A model generated the notes under the pieces. The model worked only from the letters and a program-made list of their open reading frames with translations. It was not told where the DNA came from and ran no database searches. Made by a program: the position numbers and the translations under genes. Positions 7,505-15,726 of a DNA stretch of 23,408 nucleotides are shown here, in pieces. Each line of letters starts with the position of its first letter. The first letter of the stretch is position 1. The stretch is from a virus: positions 1-23,408 of the IMG/VR virus record IMGVR_UViG_3300013233_000050. One strand, 5' to 3'.

Positions 7505-8114
7505 TTACGTCCATTGTTCAGAATTTTCAATCATTTTAGTTATTCGGTCTTCGTATTGTTTATTTAGTTGAATAGGATAAAAGTTATTGGGTGTATAATC
7601 TACGCACACATTCATTCTATCGATATCATCATCGTATTTATCAGGTGACTTATTATGGATATGTCCGTGTATAACCTTAGTACATTTATGTTTTTTAATC
7701 AACTTAATCATGTGATTTTCTATTTGTTTTGTGTATGGAGTCTTGAAGCAAGGATAGTGACATAAAAGTGTATCGTCAACAATCATATATGGTTTAACAT
7801 CGATAAACCCAGCATCCAAGTAAAACTGATCGTCACATTTATCGTGGTTTCCACGTATAAGTATCTTTCTTCCTTTCATTAATCCTAATAAGTCAGAAAA
7901 TACATTCTCTCTACCACGTAACGCAATCGACAAGTCTCCCAATAATATTACTACATCGTCATCATTTACTACTTCGTTGTGTCTGACAATCATCATTTTG
8001 GCGTTATCTATTACACAATCTTCGTGATGAACATCGAATGGTCTATTTGCATACTTAATTATGTTGCTATCGGTGAAAAAAGTGATGATCGCTACTAACG
8101 AATACTTTTGCCAA
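7505..8114 (-). CDS. Calcineurin-like metallophosphoesterase, N-terminal motif in another frame (+1 shift)
   Basis: The main frame (downstream of ~8071) shows the calcineurin-like phosphoesterase motifs LLGDLS, IRGNHDK, LCHYP and HGHIHNK, and the family's NIIKYANRPF segment. It lacks the first motif D-x-H. That motif is present just upstream in a different frame: a strong Shine-Dalgarno AGGAGGT (8125-8119), 4 bases, TTG at 8114, then MAKVFVSSDHHFFHR (D9, H11) and a stop TAG at 8069-8067. A +1 shift at or just before CGA-TAG-C joins SSDHHFFH to NIIKYANRPF and restores the family layout, ~202 aa. The in-frame ATG at 8131 gives 208 aa but lies upstream of the Shine-Dalgarno and lacks D-x-H, so I do not favour it. 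The cause could be programmed frameshifting, a mutation or an assembly error. It heads the leftward operon. Confidence 0.75.
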
Positions 8115-8150
8115 AATGACCTCCTATACACTGTATTTTTACAATAATAC

Positions 8151-8158
8151 TATTTATA
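8151..8158 (-). promoter_or_regulatory. T4-type late promoter for the leftward operon
   Basis: The minus strand reads TATAAATAGTATTA, a full match to the T4 late -10 box. Transcription would start near 8145, ahead of AGGAGGT at 8125-8119 and TTG at 8114. It faces away from the plus-strand late promoter at 8184-8191, so one 40-bp region feeds both operons. Confidence 0.75.
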
Positions 8159-8183
8159 CTACACGACAGTTTGTTAGGATTCA

Positions 8184-8191
8184 TATAAATA
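8184..8191 (+). promoter_or_regulatory. T4-type late promoter for terminase and fibre genes
   Basis: TATAAATA is an exact T4 late -10 box. Transcription would start about 6 bases beyond it, close to the ATG at 8197, so the terminase message from this promoter would have almost no leader. No other promoter is seen before 14240, so genes 8197-14244 probably depend on it. Confidence 0.65.
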
Positions 8192-8196
8192 ACCAA

Positions 8197-10128
8197 ATGA
8201 TACACGACATCATCACTCCTGAAATCATTAAACAATTGCGAAACGAACCAAAAGAAATCACTGAGATGTTGCTTAGTGTTCTGAGATCTCGTGGAAACAG
8301 TGGCAAACAAATAGCTTTGGATCTTTTAGACTTAGAAAAGGACCATGAAGGTTATTATTTGGATGCTCATGGTAATCGGATGTCATTCAACGGAGACAGG
8401 ACGTTAAAGAAACCGTTTACGGATATGTTGTTGCATGATATACACGAAACAGAATACAAAAAATGTGCTGACGATATACACTATTTTAAAGATAATTTCG
8501 TCAAAATTAAGACACAATCAGGGATAAATTTCCCAGATCTCAGAGAATACCAAAACGAATTCATCGAAATACTACTTCCAGACGAACACGAAAACATTGC
8601 TGGTAAGTGTGGTAGACAATCAGGTAAAACAGTATCGACTGGCATTTACTTAGTGTGGATGTTCATTTTTCATTCAGATATGAACATAGGTATTGTTGGA
8701 AACAAAGGGGCTCAAGCAAAAGAATTCCTACATGTTGTTAAGAATATATTTGTGGAACTACCTATATGGATGACACCAGGATTGAGAGTATGGAATAAGG
8801 GCAGCATTGAAAGCGAACATAATATGAGAATTCTAACGGATGTACCTTGTTCTGATGCATTTCGTGGATACTCAATTAATCTTTTGGTTGTGGATGAAGC
8901 CGGGTTTATTCCTAGTACACGATGGAACGAATTCATCGATTCTATTATGCCGTCACAATCAGCTCTAGCTTGGAAGAAGAACATCGTTATTTCAACTATG
9001 AATGGTATGAATCATTGGTACGATATAACCAACGGAGCTAGTAAAAAGCACACTTTTAGTGTTGATGTTGACACTATTGTTGATGGTTTATGTGTCAATG
9101 ATATTACTGATTGTAGTGGATTATTGTATAAGGAGGAACCTATATATAGTGTGGAAGAAACGACTGACGGATATACTATCACCACTACTATTGGTTCAAA
9201 TGGTTTTGTGTTATATGAATTAGATTGGACTAGAGTTCCACGGTATAATTCCAAGGGTAGATTATTGACACCAGATGAGTTCAGGGATGGGGTTGTGGAG
9301 AAATATGGCGAAATGTATTTCAATCAGAACTATGCAAACGAAGCGTTAGGTAGTTCCAATACACTTATATCATCCAAACGACTTAAAGAATTCACCGTTG
9401 CACCCATACAAGAAATGATGGACGGCAAACTCAAAATATACAAATATCCTGAGAAAGGTCATCAATACATTATGACTGTTGACGCAGCAAAGGACGGAAT
9501 TGATGCGTTTGCTGTTCAGATTATAGACATAACTGACTTCAACTTTGAACAAGTTGCTGCAGCGAAACTACAAATAGATTATTTAAGAATGCCTGAATTC
9601 TTATATGAATGGTGTGAGTTATATAATATGCCATATTTAATCATTGAAAATAATGAGGGCGCTGGTCAATCAGTTGCCGACCAAATGTACCAAACATACG
9701 AATACGAAAATATTCATTTTGACACCAAAACAGATTCTCATTCCAAAAATAGTGTCAAATCAAGGAAACCTTACCCAGGATTCAGAACAACATCCAAAAC
9801 AAGACGACAAATTCTTCAAACTATGAAGTTATTTGTAGAGAATGATAAACTAAAGATAAATGATCAATCCACTATATCTGAATTCTTTCAATTCATTTTG
9901 ATAAATAATAAGTTCCAGGCTGATTCAGGGGCTCATGATGATATGATAATGTCGTTGAGCATGGCATTTGTGCCGTTTTGTAACACCAGAAACTTCAATG
10001 ATATGAAGGTTTTAATTAAGAACTTGTATACAGAAGTTGATGAGTCAGAAAGAGTGAATCTTGGTGAACTATTAACAATTGGGTCGTTTGACGATTTCAC
10101 TGACGAATCGTTCCTTCACGACATTTAA
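8197..10128 (+). CDS. 17: Terminase large subunit, gp17-like (ATPase and nuclease)
   Basis: This is the motor that pumps DNA into the prohead and cuts the concatemer. From the ATG at 8197 it has 643 aa, against 610 in T4 gp17. The ATPase has Walker A GRQSGKT at 139-145 and Walker B LLVVDEAGF with D233-E234. It has the family's GIVGNKGAQA, TPGLRVWNKGSIE and STMNGMNHWYDI, each closely parallel to T4 gp17. The C-terminal RNase H-like nuclease has D429 (TVDAAKDG), E484/E487 (IENNEGAG) and D581-D582 (AHDDMIMS). The frame stays open to an ATG at 8116, which would add 27 residues overlapping the leftward promoter and the phosphoesterase start; T4 length and promoter position favour 8197. No clear Shine-Dalgarno is seen at either. 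No gene 16 (small subunit) is in the window. Confidence 0.95.
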   Translation: MIHDIITPEIIKQLRNEPKEITEMLLSVLRSRGNSGKQIALDLLDLEKDHEGYYLDAHGNRMSFNGDRTLKKPFTDMLLHDIHETEYKKCADDIHYFKDNFVKIKTQSGINFPDLREYQNEFIEILLPDEHENIAGKCGRQSGKTVSTGIYLVWMFIFHSDMNIGIVGNKGAQAKEFLHVVKNIFVELPIWMTPGLRVWNKGSIESEHNMRILTDVPCSDAFRGYSINLLVVDEAGFIPSTRWNEFIDSIMPSQSALAWKKNIVISTMNGMNHWYDITNGASKKHTFSVDVDTIVDGLCVNDITDCSGLLYKEEPIYSVEETTDGYTITTTIGSNGFVLYELDWTRVPRYNSKGRLLTPDEFRDGVVEKYGEMYFNQNYANEALGSSNTLISSKRLKEFTVAPIQEMMDGKLKIYKYPEKGHQYIMTVDAAKDGIDAFAVQIIDITDFNFEQVAAAKLQIDYLRMPEFLYEWCELYNMPYLIIENNEGAGQSVADQMYQTYEYENIHFDTKTDSHSKNSVKSRKPYPGFRTTSKTRRQILQTMKLFVENDKLKINDQSTISEFFQFILINNKFQADSGAHDDMIMSLSMAFVPFCNTRNFNDMKVLIKNLYTEVDESERVNLGELLTIGSFDDFTDESFLHDI

Positions 10129-10139
10129 GGGAGTATAAT

Positions 10140-10511
10140 ATGGCTGCAGCACAATACGATTTTCAATTAGAACAAGGTGTAACATACAAAAAACACTTAT
10201 TGTATTCTGATTCTCTAAATCAACCCATAGACTTAACTGGATGGTCATCCAGAATGCAAATCAGAACACGAGTGACTGACGTCATTCCAACTGTGTCTAT
10301 CACATCGGACGCAGCTACATCGGACGTAAATACCTTAATTACCATGGGTGGAACTGCTGGAACATTAGATGTGTATATGAGTGATATAGTTACAAGTGGT
10401 TTGAACTTCAAAACTGCTGTTTACGATTTAGAAATCGTCGCTCCTAATGGAGATGTTACACGGTTGATATCTGGAACTATTACACTATCTCTTGAAGTAA
10501 CTAGGCCATAA
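10140..10511 (+). CDS. Small beta-sandwich virion protein (BppU/fibre-associated type)
   Basis: This 123-aa protein has the pattern of small beta proteins found beside fibre genes in many tailed phages: YDFQLEQGVTYKKHLLY, then PIDLTGWSSRMQIRTRV, ITMGGTAGTLDVYMSD, and AVYDLEIVAPNGDVTRLI-SGTITLSLEVTRP. The LTGWSSRMQIR and YDLEIV-TRLI-G elements are the hallmarks. It probably forms an Ig-like sandwich in the baseplate or fibre attachment. Its ATG has AGGGAG 6 bases upstream and lies 11 bases after the terminase stop. The role is inferred from the family pattern and the neighbours. Confidence 0.75.
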   Translation: MAAAQYDFQLEQGVTYKKHLLYSDSLNQPIDLTGWSSRMQIRTRVTDVIPTVSITSDAATSDVNTLITMGGTAGTLDVYMSDIVTSGLNFKTAVYDLEIVAPNGDVTRLISGTITLSLEVTRP

Positions 10512-10513
10512 AG

Positions 10514-10684
10514 ATGTTTGTATTGAATCTACAACTCGTGGGTTCCGAAGGCAGTCCTGACACATACGAATTACGTGGTGTCGATGTCGCAGAATTAGTG
10601 TACGTGACACCAGAAAAATACGAAAATGTAGTAGTGTCTGATTTAGTCACCACTAACGTTGTTATAACGGAGCCAGTCAGATAA
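10514..10684 (+). CDS. 56-aa small protein between fibre-region genes
   Basis: An ATG at 10514 follows the previous stop by two bases and opens a 56-aa frame. Its stop TAA overlaps the ATG of the collagen-like fibre (TAATG at 10682-10686). It reads [16 protein letters not shown] and then short beta-like stretches ([24 protein letters not shown]). The tight spacing on both sides and the lack of another frame here support a real gene. I recognise no family; it may be a small structural or attachment protein. Confidence 0.65.
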   Translation: MFVLNLQLVGSEGSPDTYELRGVDVAELVYVTPEKYENVVVSDLVTTNVVITEPVR

Positions 10685-13149
10685 TGCCAGTACTATTAAC
10701 AACAACGCCAACAGCCAACATTCTAACCATATATGATCAGAATTCAACTGTAACACCATCTGCGACCGTAGTAAATATATCTACTGTTGAAACAGTCAAT
10801 CAACTATCGACCAATTCGAATAGTGTAGAAATTGTACACGAATATATTCAAGGACCTCCTGGAATAGCCGGTGCGTCAGTAGTCAACACTAATATAGACA
10901 CAAATGGTCACTTGATCATAACTATGTCTGACGGAACTAACGTCAATGTCGGTGTTGTTACTGGAACAATCATAACCAATACCCAAGTTGATGTAAACGG
11001 TCACTTGTTGATAAGTTTCTCCGATGGAACAACTTCAGACGTTGGTTTGGTGGTTGGTCCTATTGGATCGACAGGAGCTACTGGCGCAATTGGTCCTATT
11101 GGATTAACAGGAACGACAGGTGCGGTTGGTCCTATTGGATTAACAGGAGCTACTGGCGCAATTGGTCCTATTGGATTAACAGGAGCGACAGGTGCAACAG
11201 GTGCAATTGGATCTACTGGATTAACAGGTGCAACAGGTGCAATTGGTCCTACTGGATTAACAGGAGCAACAGGTGCAATTGGTCCTACTGGATTAACAGG
11301 AGCAACAGGTGCAATTGGTCCTATTGGATTAACAGGTACGACAGGTGCAATTGGTCCTATTGGATTAACAGGAGCTACTGGAACAATTGGTCCTATTGGA
11401 TTAACAGGAGCAACAGGTGCAATTGGTCCTATTGGATTAACAGGAGCTACTGGATTAACAGGTGCTACAGGAGCTACTGGTGTTGCTGGTCCTATTGGAT
11501 TGACAGGATTAACAGGTGCAATTGGAGTGTCTGTAGTAGGATCGACAATCGATTTGTCGAACCACCTCATTATGAGTATGTCTGACGGAACTACTGTGGA
11601 CGCGGGGGTCATAAGTGGATCATCAACGTCAAACGCAGCTGGATCTATATTTATAACCAACGTCACACCAGTCCAAAATGGCAATGTTGGATTCAAGGTT
11701 TTTGACCAAACAACTGTGCCATCCAACATAGTATTGAGAGAGGTATTGACAGACTCCAATTTAGTTAGAGTGAGTATAATATTGATTGGCGGTGACACTT
11801 CCATATATACTCCATCAGCTACTGTAGATGGTGTAGCAGTAAACAATCTCACGGAAGATGGAGCAACGAAGAGATACTACACTGGTTATGTCGATGTACC
11901 CATTTCTCAAACTAGAACGATTATTGCTGATAATTTAAGTGGATCGACTGCGTCAGTATTAGTGAAGATGGCTCCACCTGGTCCTCAAATCCAATCAATT
12001 TCTATTGGTGCGTATCCTACTGGACAAACAGAATTGAAACTTAATGACACAATAACTGCTACCATTGTGGTTGATAATTCAGCCACACAGGCAGTAGTAC
12101 TGATCGGAGGAGCAAACTCAACACATTCGTCATTCACAATGCAAGGAAACGACACTGCTGGAGTAGGATATAAACAAGGAATCGCTCTGATAAGTATAAA
12201 CTCATTGAATGGTCCTCAAACAATCCAAGCTCAAGCTAGTAATTCACTAGCTACAACAGGAAATACCATCACGTCAGCACCACTAATGTTAAATCAAACA
12301 ATTCCGTCCATCACTGTTAACTCGTTGACGTTTCCTGTAGGACAATCAGCGTTAAAAAATAGTGAAATGTGTGTTGTAGATACAACCATAACGAATTATG
12401 ACACGGTGTCCTATAATTCTTCAAATTGTTCTATTTTGAATAATACAATATTCGGACAAACTAAGAACTTTGTTAGGGTATCTGGAACTTACGTCAATTC
12501 AGGCACAAATTGTAGCATAACAGCCACTAAACTATCGAATGGAGCCACATCCACTAATACATTCTTGATTCCGATTGTTAATGTAAGTCCGACTGCTAAC
12601 ATACAAATAGCTGGGAATCCTACATCATTAGTATCGTCTCCTATTGGCGTTGATTATTCAGTTGTAGTAGTTCCTGATCAAGTAATAACTGGTCAACCGA
12701 CATTATCTGCATCCATAGGCACATTCATTGGAACATGGGCTAATAACGCATCGTTACTAAGGATATCAGACGGATCACTCAAGGGAGTGGGTACATTCTC
12801 AGGATTATCTATTGTTGGTTTGTCTGGATTGATTGGAACAACCATTACCTCTGGTAGTTCTTACAATGTATCTGGGTTCACATCTCGAACTATTACAATG
12901 TCACCATTTTCACAACTTGCTCCATTAGGAACAACCGTAACTAATGCAGCTAAGGTACGAGCCAATTACACTGGTGGGTCAGTGTTGACATATCAAACAT
13001 CGACGGCTTCAGTATCTAAGGGATTTACTATTGTAGATTCATTGGGCAACTTCAATCCATCAGGAGATCATTTTTGGTTAAGTGATTCAGCATTCGCTGG
13101 AAGTAACACATCCGGCACACTTCAAATAGATATTCAGGAAATAGTATAA
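10684..13149 (+). CDS. Collagen-like tail fibre protein
   Basis: This 821-aa protein has a fibre layout. Residues 1-124 are an N-terminal beta region with two copies of a NGHL-I-SDGT-VG motif (68-90 and 98-121). Residues 125-281 are about 52 uninterrupted Gly-x-y triplets built from [12 protein letters not shown], a collagen-like triple helix with Thr or Ala instead of Pro in the third place. A third copy of the motif ([17 protein letters not shown]) follows, and then several Ig-like or beta domains to residue 821. Collagen-like stretches are common in phage fibres and act as trimeric shafts. The C-terminal half would carry the receptor contact or further domains. Its start overlaps the previous stop and its end overlaps the next start, both as TAATG. 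Confidence 0.85.
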   Translation: MPVLLTTTPTANILTIYDQNSTVTPSATVVNISTVETVNQLSTNSNSVEIVHEYIQGPPGIAGASVVNTNIDTNGHLIITMSDGTNVNVGVVTGTIITNTQVDVNGHLLISFSDGTTSDVGLVVGPIGSTGATGAIGPIGLTGTTGAVGPIGLTGATGAIGPIGLTGATGATGAIGSTGLTGATGAIGPTGLTGATGAIGPTGLTGATGAIGPIGLTGTTGAIGPIGLTGATGTIGPIGLTGATGAIGPIGLTGATGLTGATGATGVAGPIGLTGLTGAIGVSVVGSTIDLSNHLIMSMSDGTTVDAGVISGSSTSNAAGSIFITNVTPVQNGNVGFKVFDQTTVPSNIVLREVLTDSNLVRVSIILIGGDTSIYTPSATVDGVAVNNLTEDGATKRYYTGYVDVPISQTRTIIADNLSGSTASVLVKMAPPGPQIQSISIGAYPTGQTELKLNDTITATIVVDNSATQAVVLIGGANSTHSSFTMQGNDTAGVGYKQGIALISINSLNGPQTIQAQASNSLATTGNTITSAPLMLNQTIPSITVNSLTFPVGQSALKNSEMCVVDTTITNYDTVSYNSSNCSILNNTIFGQTKNFVRVSGTYVNSGTNCSITATKLSNGATSTNTFLIPIVNVSPTANIQIAGNPTSLVSSPIGVDYSVVVVPDQVITGQPTLSASIGTFIGTWANNASLLRISDGSLKGVGTFSGLSIVGLSGLIGTTITSGSSYNVSGFTSRTITMSPFSQLAPLGTTVTNAAKVRANYTGGSVLTYQTSTASVSKGFTIVDSLGNFNPSGDHFWLSDSAFAGSNTSGTLQIDIQEIV
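11056..11526 (+). repeat. DNA repeat encoding the Gly-x-y collagen-like shaft
   Basis: The coding DNA repeats in units of 18 and 36 bp, with GGTCCTATTGGATTAACAGG and GCAACAGGTGCAATT recurring with few changes. Such an array can change length by slippage or recombination and so change the shaft length. The open frame seen on the opposite strand here is only a shadow of it. Confidence 0.9.
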
Positions 13150-13637
13150 TGGCAACATTTAATGATTTTGTACAACTAGAATTACCACTCAGACCTGCGA
13201 TTTTAACTGATCCACCACTTGAAACTGTTTTAGTGCGTAGAGGGTTAGGTCCTCGTATATTGGAACCTGTAGTTATAAATGAGGGAGAAGTATTGGGTAA
13301 GGTTGGTGGATTAATGACATCGGTACCATTATCAGTTCAAACTACCAAAACCAAACAGATAAATATCCCAAGTGGACAAACGATAGTACTATCATCGTAT
13401 TTGATGTCGAGTTCAGTTAGTCGTAAATTCATAATTGATATATCTAACGGAACAAATCAAATATCTTTTGAGTTATTAGTTGGGGTTGTTGGATCAACCA
13501 CAAACCATTCTATTTATAGCATAACAGGTTTGTTACCTATAAGTATATTTAGTATAACAAATAACCCATCATCTTATGATTTAGTGGTGTCGAATACCAC
13601 ACCAACAAGTTATACAGTGAATATAAAGGAATTATAA
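13149..13637 (+). CDS. Probable virion/fibre-associated protein
   Basis: This 162-aa protein starts FNDFVQLELPLRPAILTD, then ETVLVRRGLGPRILE and GEVLGKVGGL. A beta-rich, Ser/Thr-rich half follows (IDISNGTNQISFELLVG, YTVNIKEL). I recall the FVQLELP-RP-x-ETVLVRRG-GPR-GxVLGMVGG opening from fibre-region proteins of marine T4-type phages, where no function is known. It may be an attachment or capping protein with a C-terminal beta domain resembling those of the neighbouring fibres. The ATG overlaps the stop of the collagen-like gene (TAATG), so the two are coupled. Confidence 0.7.
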   Translation: MATFNDFVQLELPLRPAILTDPPLETVLVRRGLGPRILEPVVINEGEVLGKVGGLMTSVPLSVQTTKTKQINIPSGQTIVLSSYLMSSSVSRKFIIDISNGTNQISFELLVGVVGSTTNHSIYSITGLLPISIFSITNNPSSYDLVVSNTTPTSYTVNIKEL

Positions 13638-13647
13638 AGGTTTGTAT

Positions 13648-13671
13648 ATGACGGACAGTGAAGTAGTGTAA
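13648..13671 (+). other. Seven-codon mini reading frame ahead of a GTG-start gene
   Basis: AAAGG (13636-13640) followed by ATG at 13648 gives MTDSEVV and then TAA. It is in frame with the GTG at 13678, six bases after the stop. The mini frame has the better ribosome-binding site. It could deliver ribosomes to the poorly marked GTG by reinitiation, or be the remnant of a longer start interrupted by a nonsense change. Confidence 0.4.
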
Positions 13672-13677
13672 CTGGCA

Positions 13678-14244
13678 GTGGCACTGGGACTTTTTCAAAC
13701 TGCTGGCGGTATATCTGACGGTTCAGTTTATACTTTATCTGGAGTTGGTACTCCTGGTGGAGATGCTGGAGAACAAGATAACGCTAACGTTGGGTCAACT
13801 TACAGAAATACAGTTGATGGTTCGTTGTGGCAAAAAACCGTAGCTGGTACACTCAAATCGAATTGGATCAGACAAGCAACTTTATCTGACATATCATCAC
13901 TACAATCTCCAATAAAACGATTTTCTTCTATTGGATTTGGTGGTGGAGTAATTGATTCAATTCCTATTAATACAGTAGAATGTGTTAAATGGATAATAAA
14001 TGTCACCAATGCATTAACTAATGACAAATACTCCTTGGAGATGTTGTCCGTTCACAACGCTAGTTCGACTTCTGATGCTACTTTATCAAATAATTCTGTT
14101 GCGTTTGAGGTATCCATGGGAGCAGTGATTCCTGGATTGATAATAACTACATCATTGAGTGGTGTTGGCGTGGGACAAAATATAAACCTGTATATCACTA
14201 GCACAGTAACTACAGACGTTAAATTCGTTAGAATCGAGATATAA
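13678..14244 (+). CDS. Short fibre paralogue, N- and C-modules as in the 625-aa fibre
   Basis: This 188-aa protein is a compact relative of the 625-aa fibre at 15727. The N-termini align without gaps over 22 residues from the GTG (MALGLFQTAGGISDGSVY versus MANVIFKSSQGFADANVQ), which decides this start. Both continue with SG-PGG-D-A-VGS-N-G-K-W. The C-termini also match: VIDSIPINTVECVKW, then SLEML-H and GLIITTSLSGVGVGQ, ending in VKFVRIEI, against VVDSI, EAVKW, GLGITVALAGTGAAQ and IRVTRIAI. The central repeats of the larger protein are absent. It is probably a trimeric fibre or decoration protein. Its start lacks a good Shine-Dalgarno and follows a seven-codon frame. Confidence 0.75.
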   Translation: MALGLFQTAGGISDGSVYTLSGVGTPGGDAGEQDNANVGSTYRNTVDGSLWQKTVAGTLKSNWIRQATLSDISSLQSPIKRFSSIGFGGGVIDSIPINTVECVKWIINVTNALTNDKYSLEMLSVHNASSTSDATLSNNSVAFEVSMGAVIPGLIITTSLSGVGVGQNINLYITSTVTTDVKFVRIEI

Positions 14245-14247
14245 ATA
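14240..14247 (+). promoter_or_regulatory. T4-type late promoter inside the fibre operon
   Basis: An exact TATAAATA spans the end of the 188-aa gene (stop TAA 14242-14244) and touches the ATG at 14247. RNA starting about 6 bases downstream would miss the 14247 start or make it leaderless. The promoter therefore probably serves 14477 onward, while 14247 is read on longer messages or from the second ATG at 14253. Confidence 0.55.
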
Positions 14248-14480
14248 TGAGTATGACTAAATTCGACACAATATATTCTAAAGTGTTATTCGATCCAGAC
14301 ATCAGCAAGATCAGTATGTTCGAAATCGACAAATCAGAATATCCTAAATTACTGATATGGAAGATAGCCAAATCAATCAAACAAAAAAAACTAAAGGAAA
14401 CTGTACTAGCTGATCAGTATATTATGACCGTTGTCAGAAATATGCACATGTTATGGTACATGAGAGATAACTTCAAATGA
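14247..14480 (+). CDS. Small protein of unknown function
   Basis: This 77-aa protein is mixed-charge and probably alpha-helical: MTKFDTIYSKVLFDPDISK, then KLLIWKIAKSIKQKKLK and MHMLWYMRDNFK. I recognise no family. The next gene overlaps its stop (ATGA). The block of three overlapping small genes (14247-15480) between two fibre genes is typical of fibre assembly helpers. A second ATG two codons in (14253) is an alternative start. Confidence 0.65.
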   Translation: MSMTKFDTIYSKVLFDPDISKISMFEIDKSEYPKLLIWKIAKSIKQKKLKETVLADQYIMTVVRNMHMLWYMRDNFK

Positions 14481-15103
14481 GTGTAATTATAGACGACAAA
14501 AACGAAGTAACCAATCTAAGAACTATTGACGTTGAGTTCAAACCAAGAGCTGAAAAAATTGGTGTTTATAACGACGAAACAGAAACCTTTTTCTATAAGA
14601 GTAAAGATCCTGATGTTTTCTATAATAAAATCGATGGGTCTGTTTCTGACTCAGAATTCAACAATATCAAACACACCACAGCTAAACCACCACGTCCTGG
14701 GTTTAAGTTCAATTCTGACAATAAACGTTGGGAATATGACTTTGAATTAACGAAACAAAATACATTAGATAAAATTGAACACAATTTCAAAGTAGCTATG
14801 GATGAACGTAGAAATTCAATCACTCCTGGGGTATTAGATTTTTGGAATATTATTGATGAAGAAGTTAAATTATTCACAAAAAGAAAACGTGAGAATGACG
14901 TACCGTTTCTTCTCGAATATTCAAGATACTCTAAACACAGTATTGAAGCATTAGTCGTTATTCTAAGTAAAGAAATGAGTAACGTCAAAACTGACTTCGC
15001 TCGGTTATTAGGACAAAGACAAGCTGACATCACTACTGTTAACAATACAAAGGACAATGTTAATGGAATAAATATGTTATCTATTATAAGCAATAAACTA
15101 TGA
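14477..15103 (+). CDS. Probable fibre-assembly/chaperone-like protein
   Basis: This 208-aa protein has an N-terminal beta part. PPRPGFKFNSDNKRWEYD then recalls the PxGYxWDxxxxxW segment of phage tail-fibre assembly proteins, and a long helical part follows (KIEHNFKVAMDERRNSI, SIEALVVILSKEMSNV). This order is usual for fibre chaperones that ride with their fibre gene. The assignment is by pattern only. It overlaps the genes on both sides by four bases (ATGA). Confidence 0.65.
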   Translation: MSVIIDDKNEVTNLRTIDVEFKPRAEKIGVYNDETETFFYKSKDPDVFYNKIDGSVSDSEFNNIKHTTAKPPRPGFKFNSDNKRWEYDFELTKQNTLDKIEHNFKVAMDERRNSITPGVLDFWNIIDEEVKLFTKRKRENDVPFLLEYSRYSKHSIEALVVILSKEMSNVKTDFARLLGQRQADITTVNNTKDNVNGINMLSIISNKL

Positions 15104-15480
15104 GAATATTTAAACTTCAACCAACTTGGAAAAGAAATTTCTTTAAAAAACTATCAAATGTTGTCGTTAGGACAAAGTATAGTGTTTTTTGTGTAGAATC
15201 ACAATCAGTGTTCTATGTGTTAGACTTCAAAAAAGTCAGAATAGTAGATCAAGATATTATCGAAGACTCCAATGGAATCTTTTGGAAGTGTGGAGACCGA
15301 ATCAGTATCAAACGAAAATTCACAGCTAACAAATTTAAATACGACGGGATTAATCCTATCGTGAATCAAATAAAATTTGCAAGTGATATTATTAGTTTAT
15401 ATAAAGTCAAAGAAATCAACGAGTTATCGTTGGATAAAGTATTAGATAATCTTGGTAAATTTTACAAAAATATCGAATGA
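15100..15480 (+). CDS. Basic small protein of unknown function
   Basis: This 126-aa protein is rich in Lys, Ile and Phe. It starts MRIFKLQPTWKRNFFKKL, has a beta-like middle (YSVFCVESQSVFYVLDFKKV, then SNGIFWKCGDRISIKRKF) and a helical end (DKVLDNLGKFYKN). No family is recognised. It shares ATGA overlap with the gene before it and is followed by a late promoter, so it closes the three-gene helper block. Confidence 0.65.
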   Translation: MRIFKLQPTWKRNFFKKLSNVVVRTKYSVFCVESQSVFYVLDFKKVRIVDQDIIEDSNGIFWKCGDRISIKRKFTANKFKYDGINPIVNQIKFASDIISLYKVKEINELSLDKVLDNLGKFYKNIE

Positions 15481-15481
15481 A

Positions 15482-15489
15482 TATAAATA
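15482..15489 (+). promoter_or_regulatory. T4-type late promoter for the 66-aa gene and major fibre
   Basis: An exact TATAAATA lies 24 bases before the ATG at 15514, with GAGG about 8 bases before that ATG. It gives the 625-aa fibre its own late promoter, and a strong terminator follows that gene. Confidence 0.75.
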
Positions 15490-15513
15490 TGATGGAAATA
15501 TGAGGATGAAGAA

Positions 15514-15714
15514 ATGTTAATAGAATTAAAGGGTGTTGGATTGGCAGCCTATGCTAAACTCCACGGTGCCACTATTGTATCATACAATAAGCCAAAACGA
15601 CATTTCGTATTTGAGAGTGACGTGTCTGCAAACGAATGGATGGTTGATTATTTCAACTCATGTTGTTCTAAACACGACGCAGAATTGTGTAATCTGAGAA
15701 AACTACAAAACTAA
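15514..15714 (+). CDS. 66-aa protein, DUF5659-like
   Basis: The sequence LKGVGLAAYAKLHGA, then KPKRHFVFESDVSANEWMVD and CNLRKLQN follows the pattern of the small DUF5659 family: AAYL-x-G, then x-FVF-x-D, then a helix ending in LR-L. Members are small proteins of unknown function in phages and bacteria. The match is from memory of the pattern, so moderate at best. It lies between a late promoter and the major fibre gene, 12 bases ahead of that gene's ATG, so the two are co-transcribed. Confidence 0.65.
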   Translation: MLIELKGVGLAAYAKLHGATIVSYNKPKRHFVFESDVSANEWMVDYFNSCCSKHDAELCNLRKLQN

Positions 15715-15726
15715 GAGGAAAACAAA

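Noticed and set aside
7504-7530. TTG start at 7530 for the nucleotidyltransferase
   Set aside because: It lies inside the upstream gene, adds residues that hide the L-N-E leader, and has a poorer ribosome-binding site than the ATG at 7503.
8095-8310. 71-aa minus-strand frame across the divergent promoters
   Set aside because: It runs through both late promoters and over the terminase start, ends in the phosphoesterase leader in yet another frame, and shows no family pattern.
11001-11852. Open frame of 283 aa on the minus strand rich in P-V-x-P repeats
   Set aside because: It is the complement of the collagen-like Gly-x-y coding repeat on the plus strand, which has homologous flanking motifs and overlapping start/stop junctions. 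The minus frame has no ribosome-binding site or neighbour on that strand.
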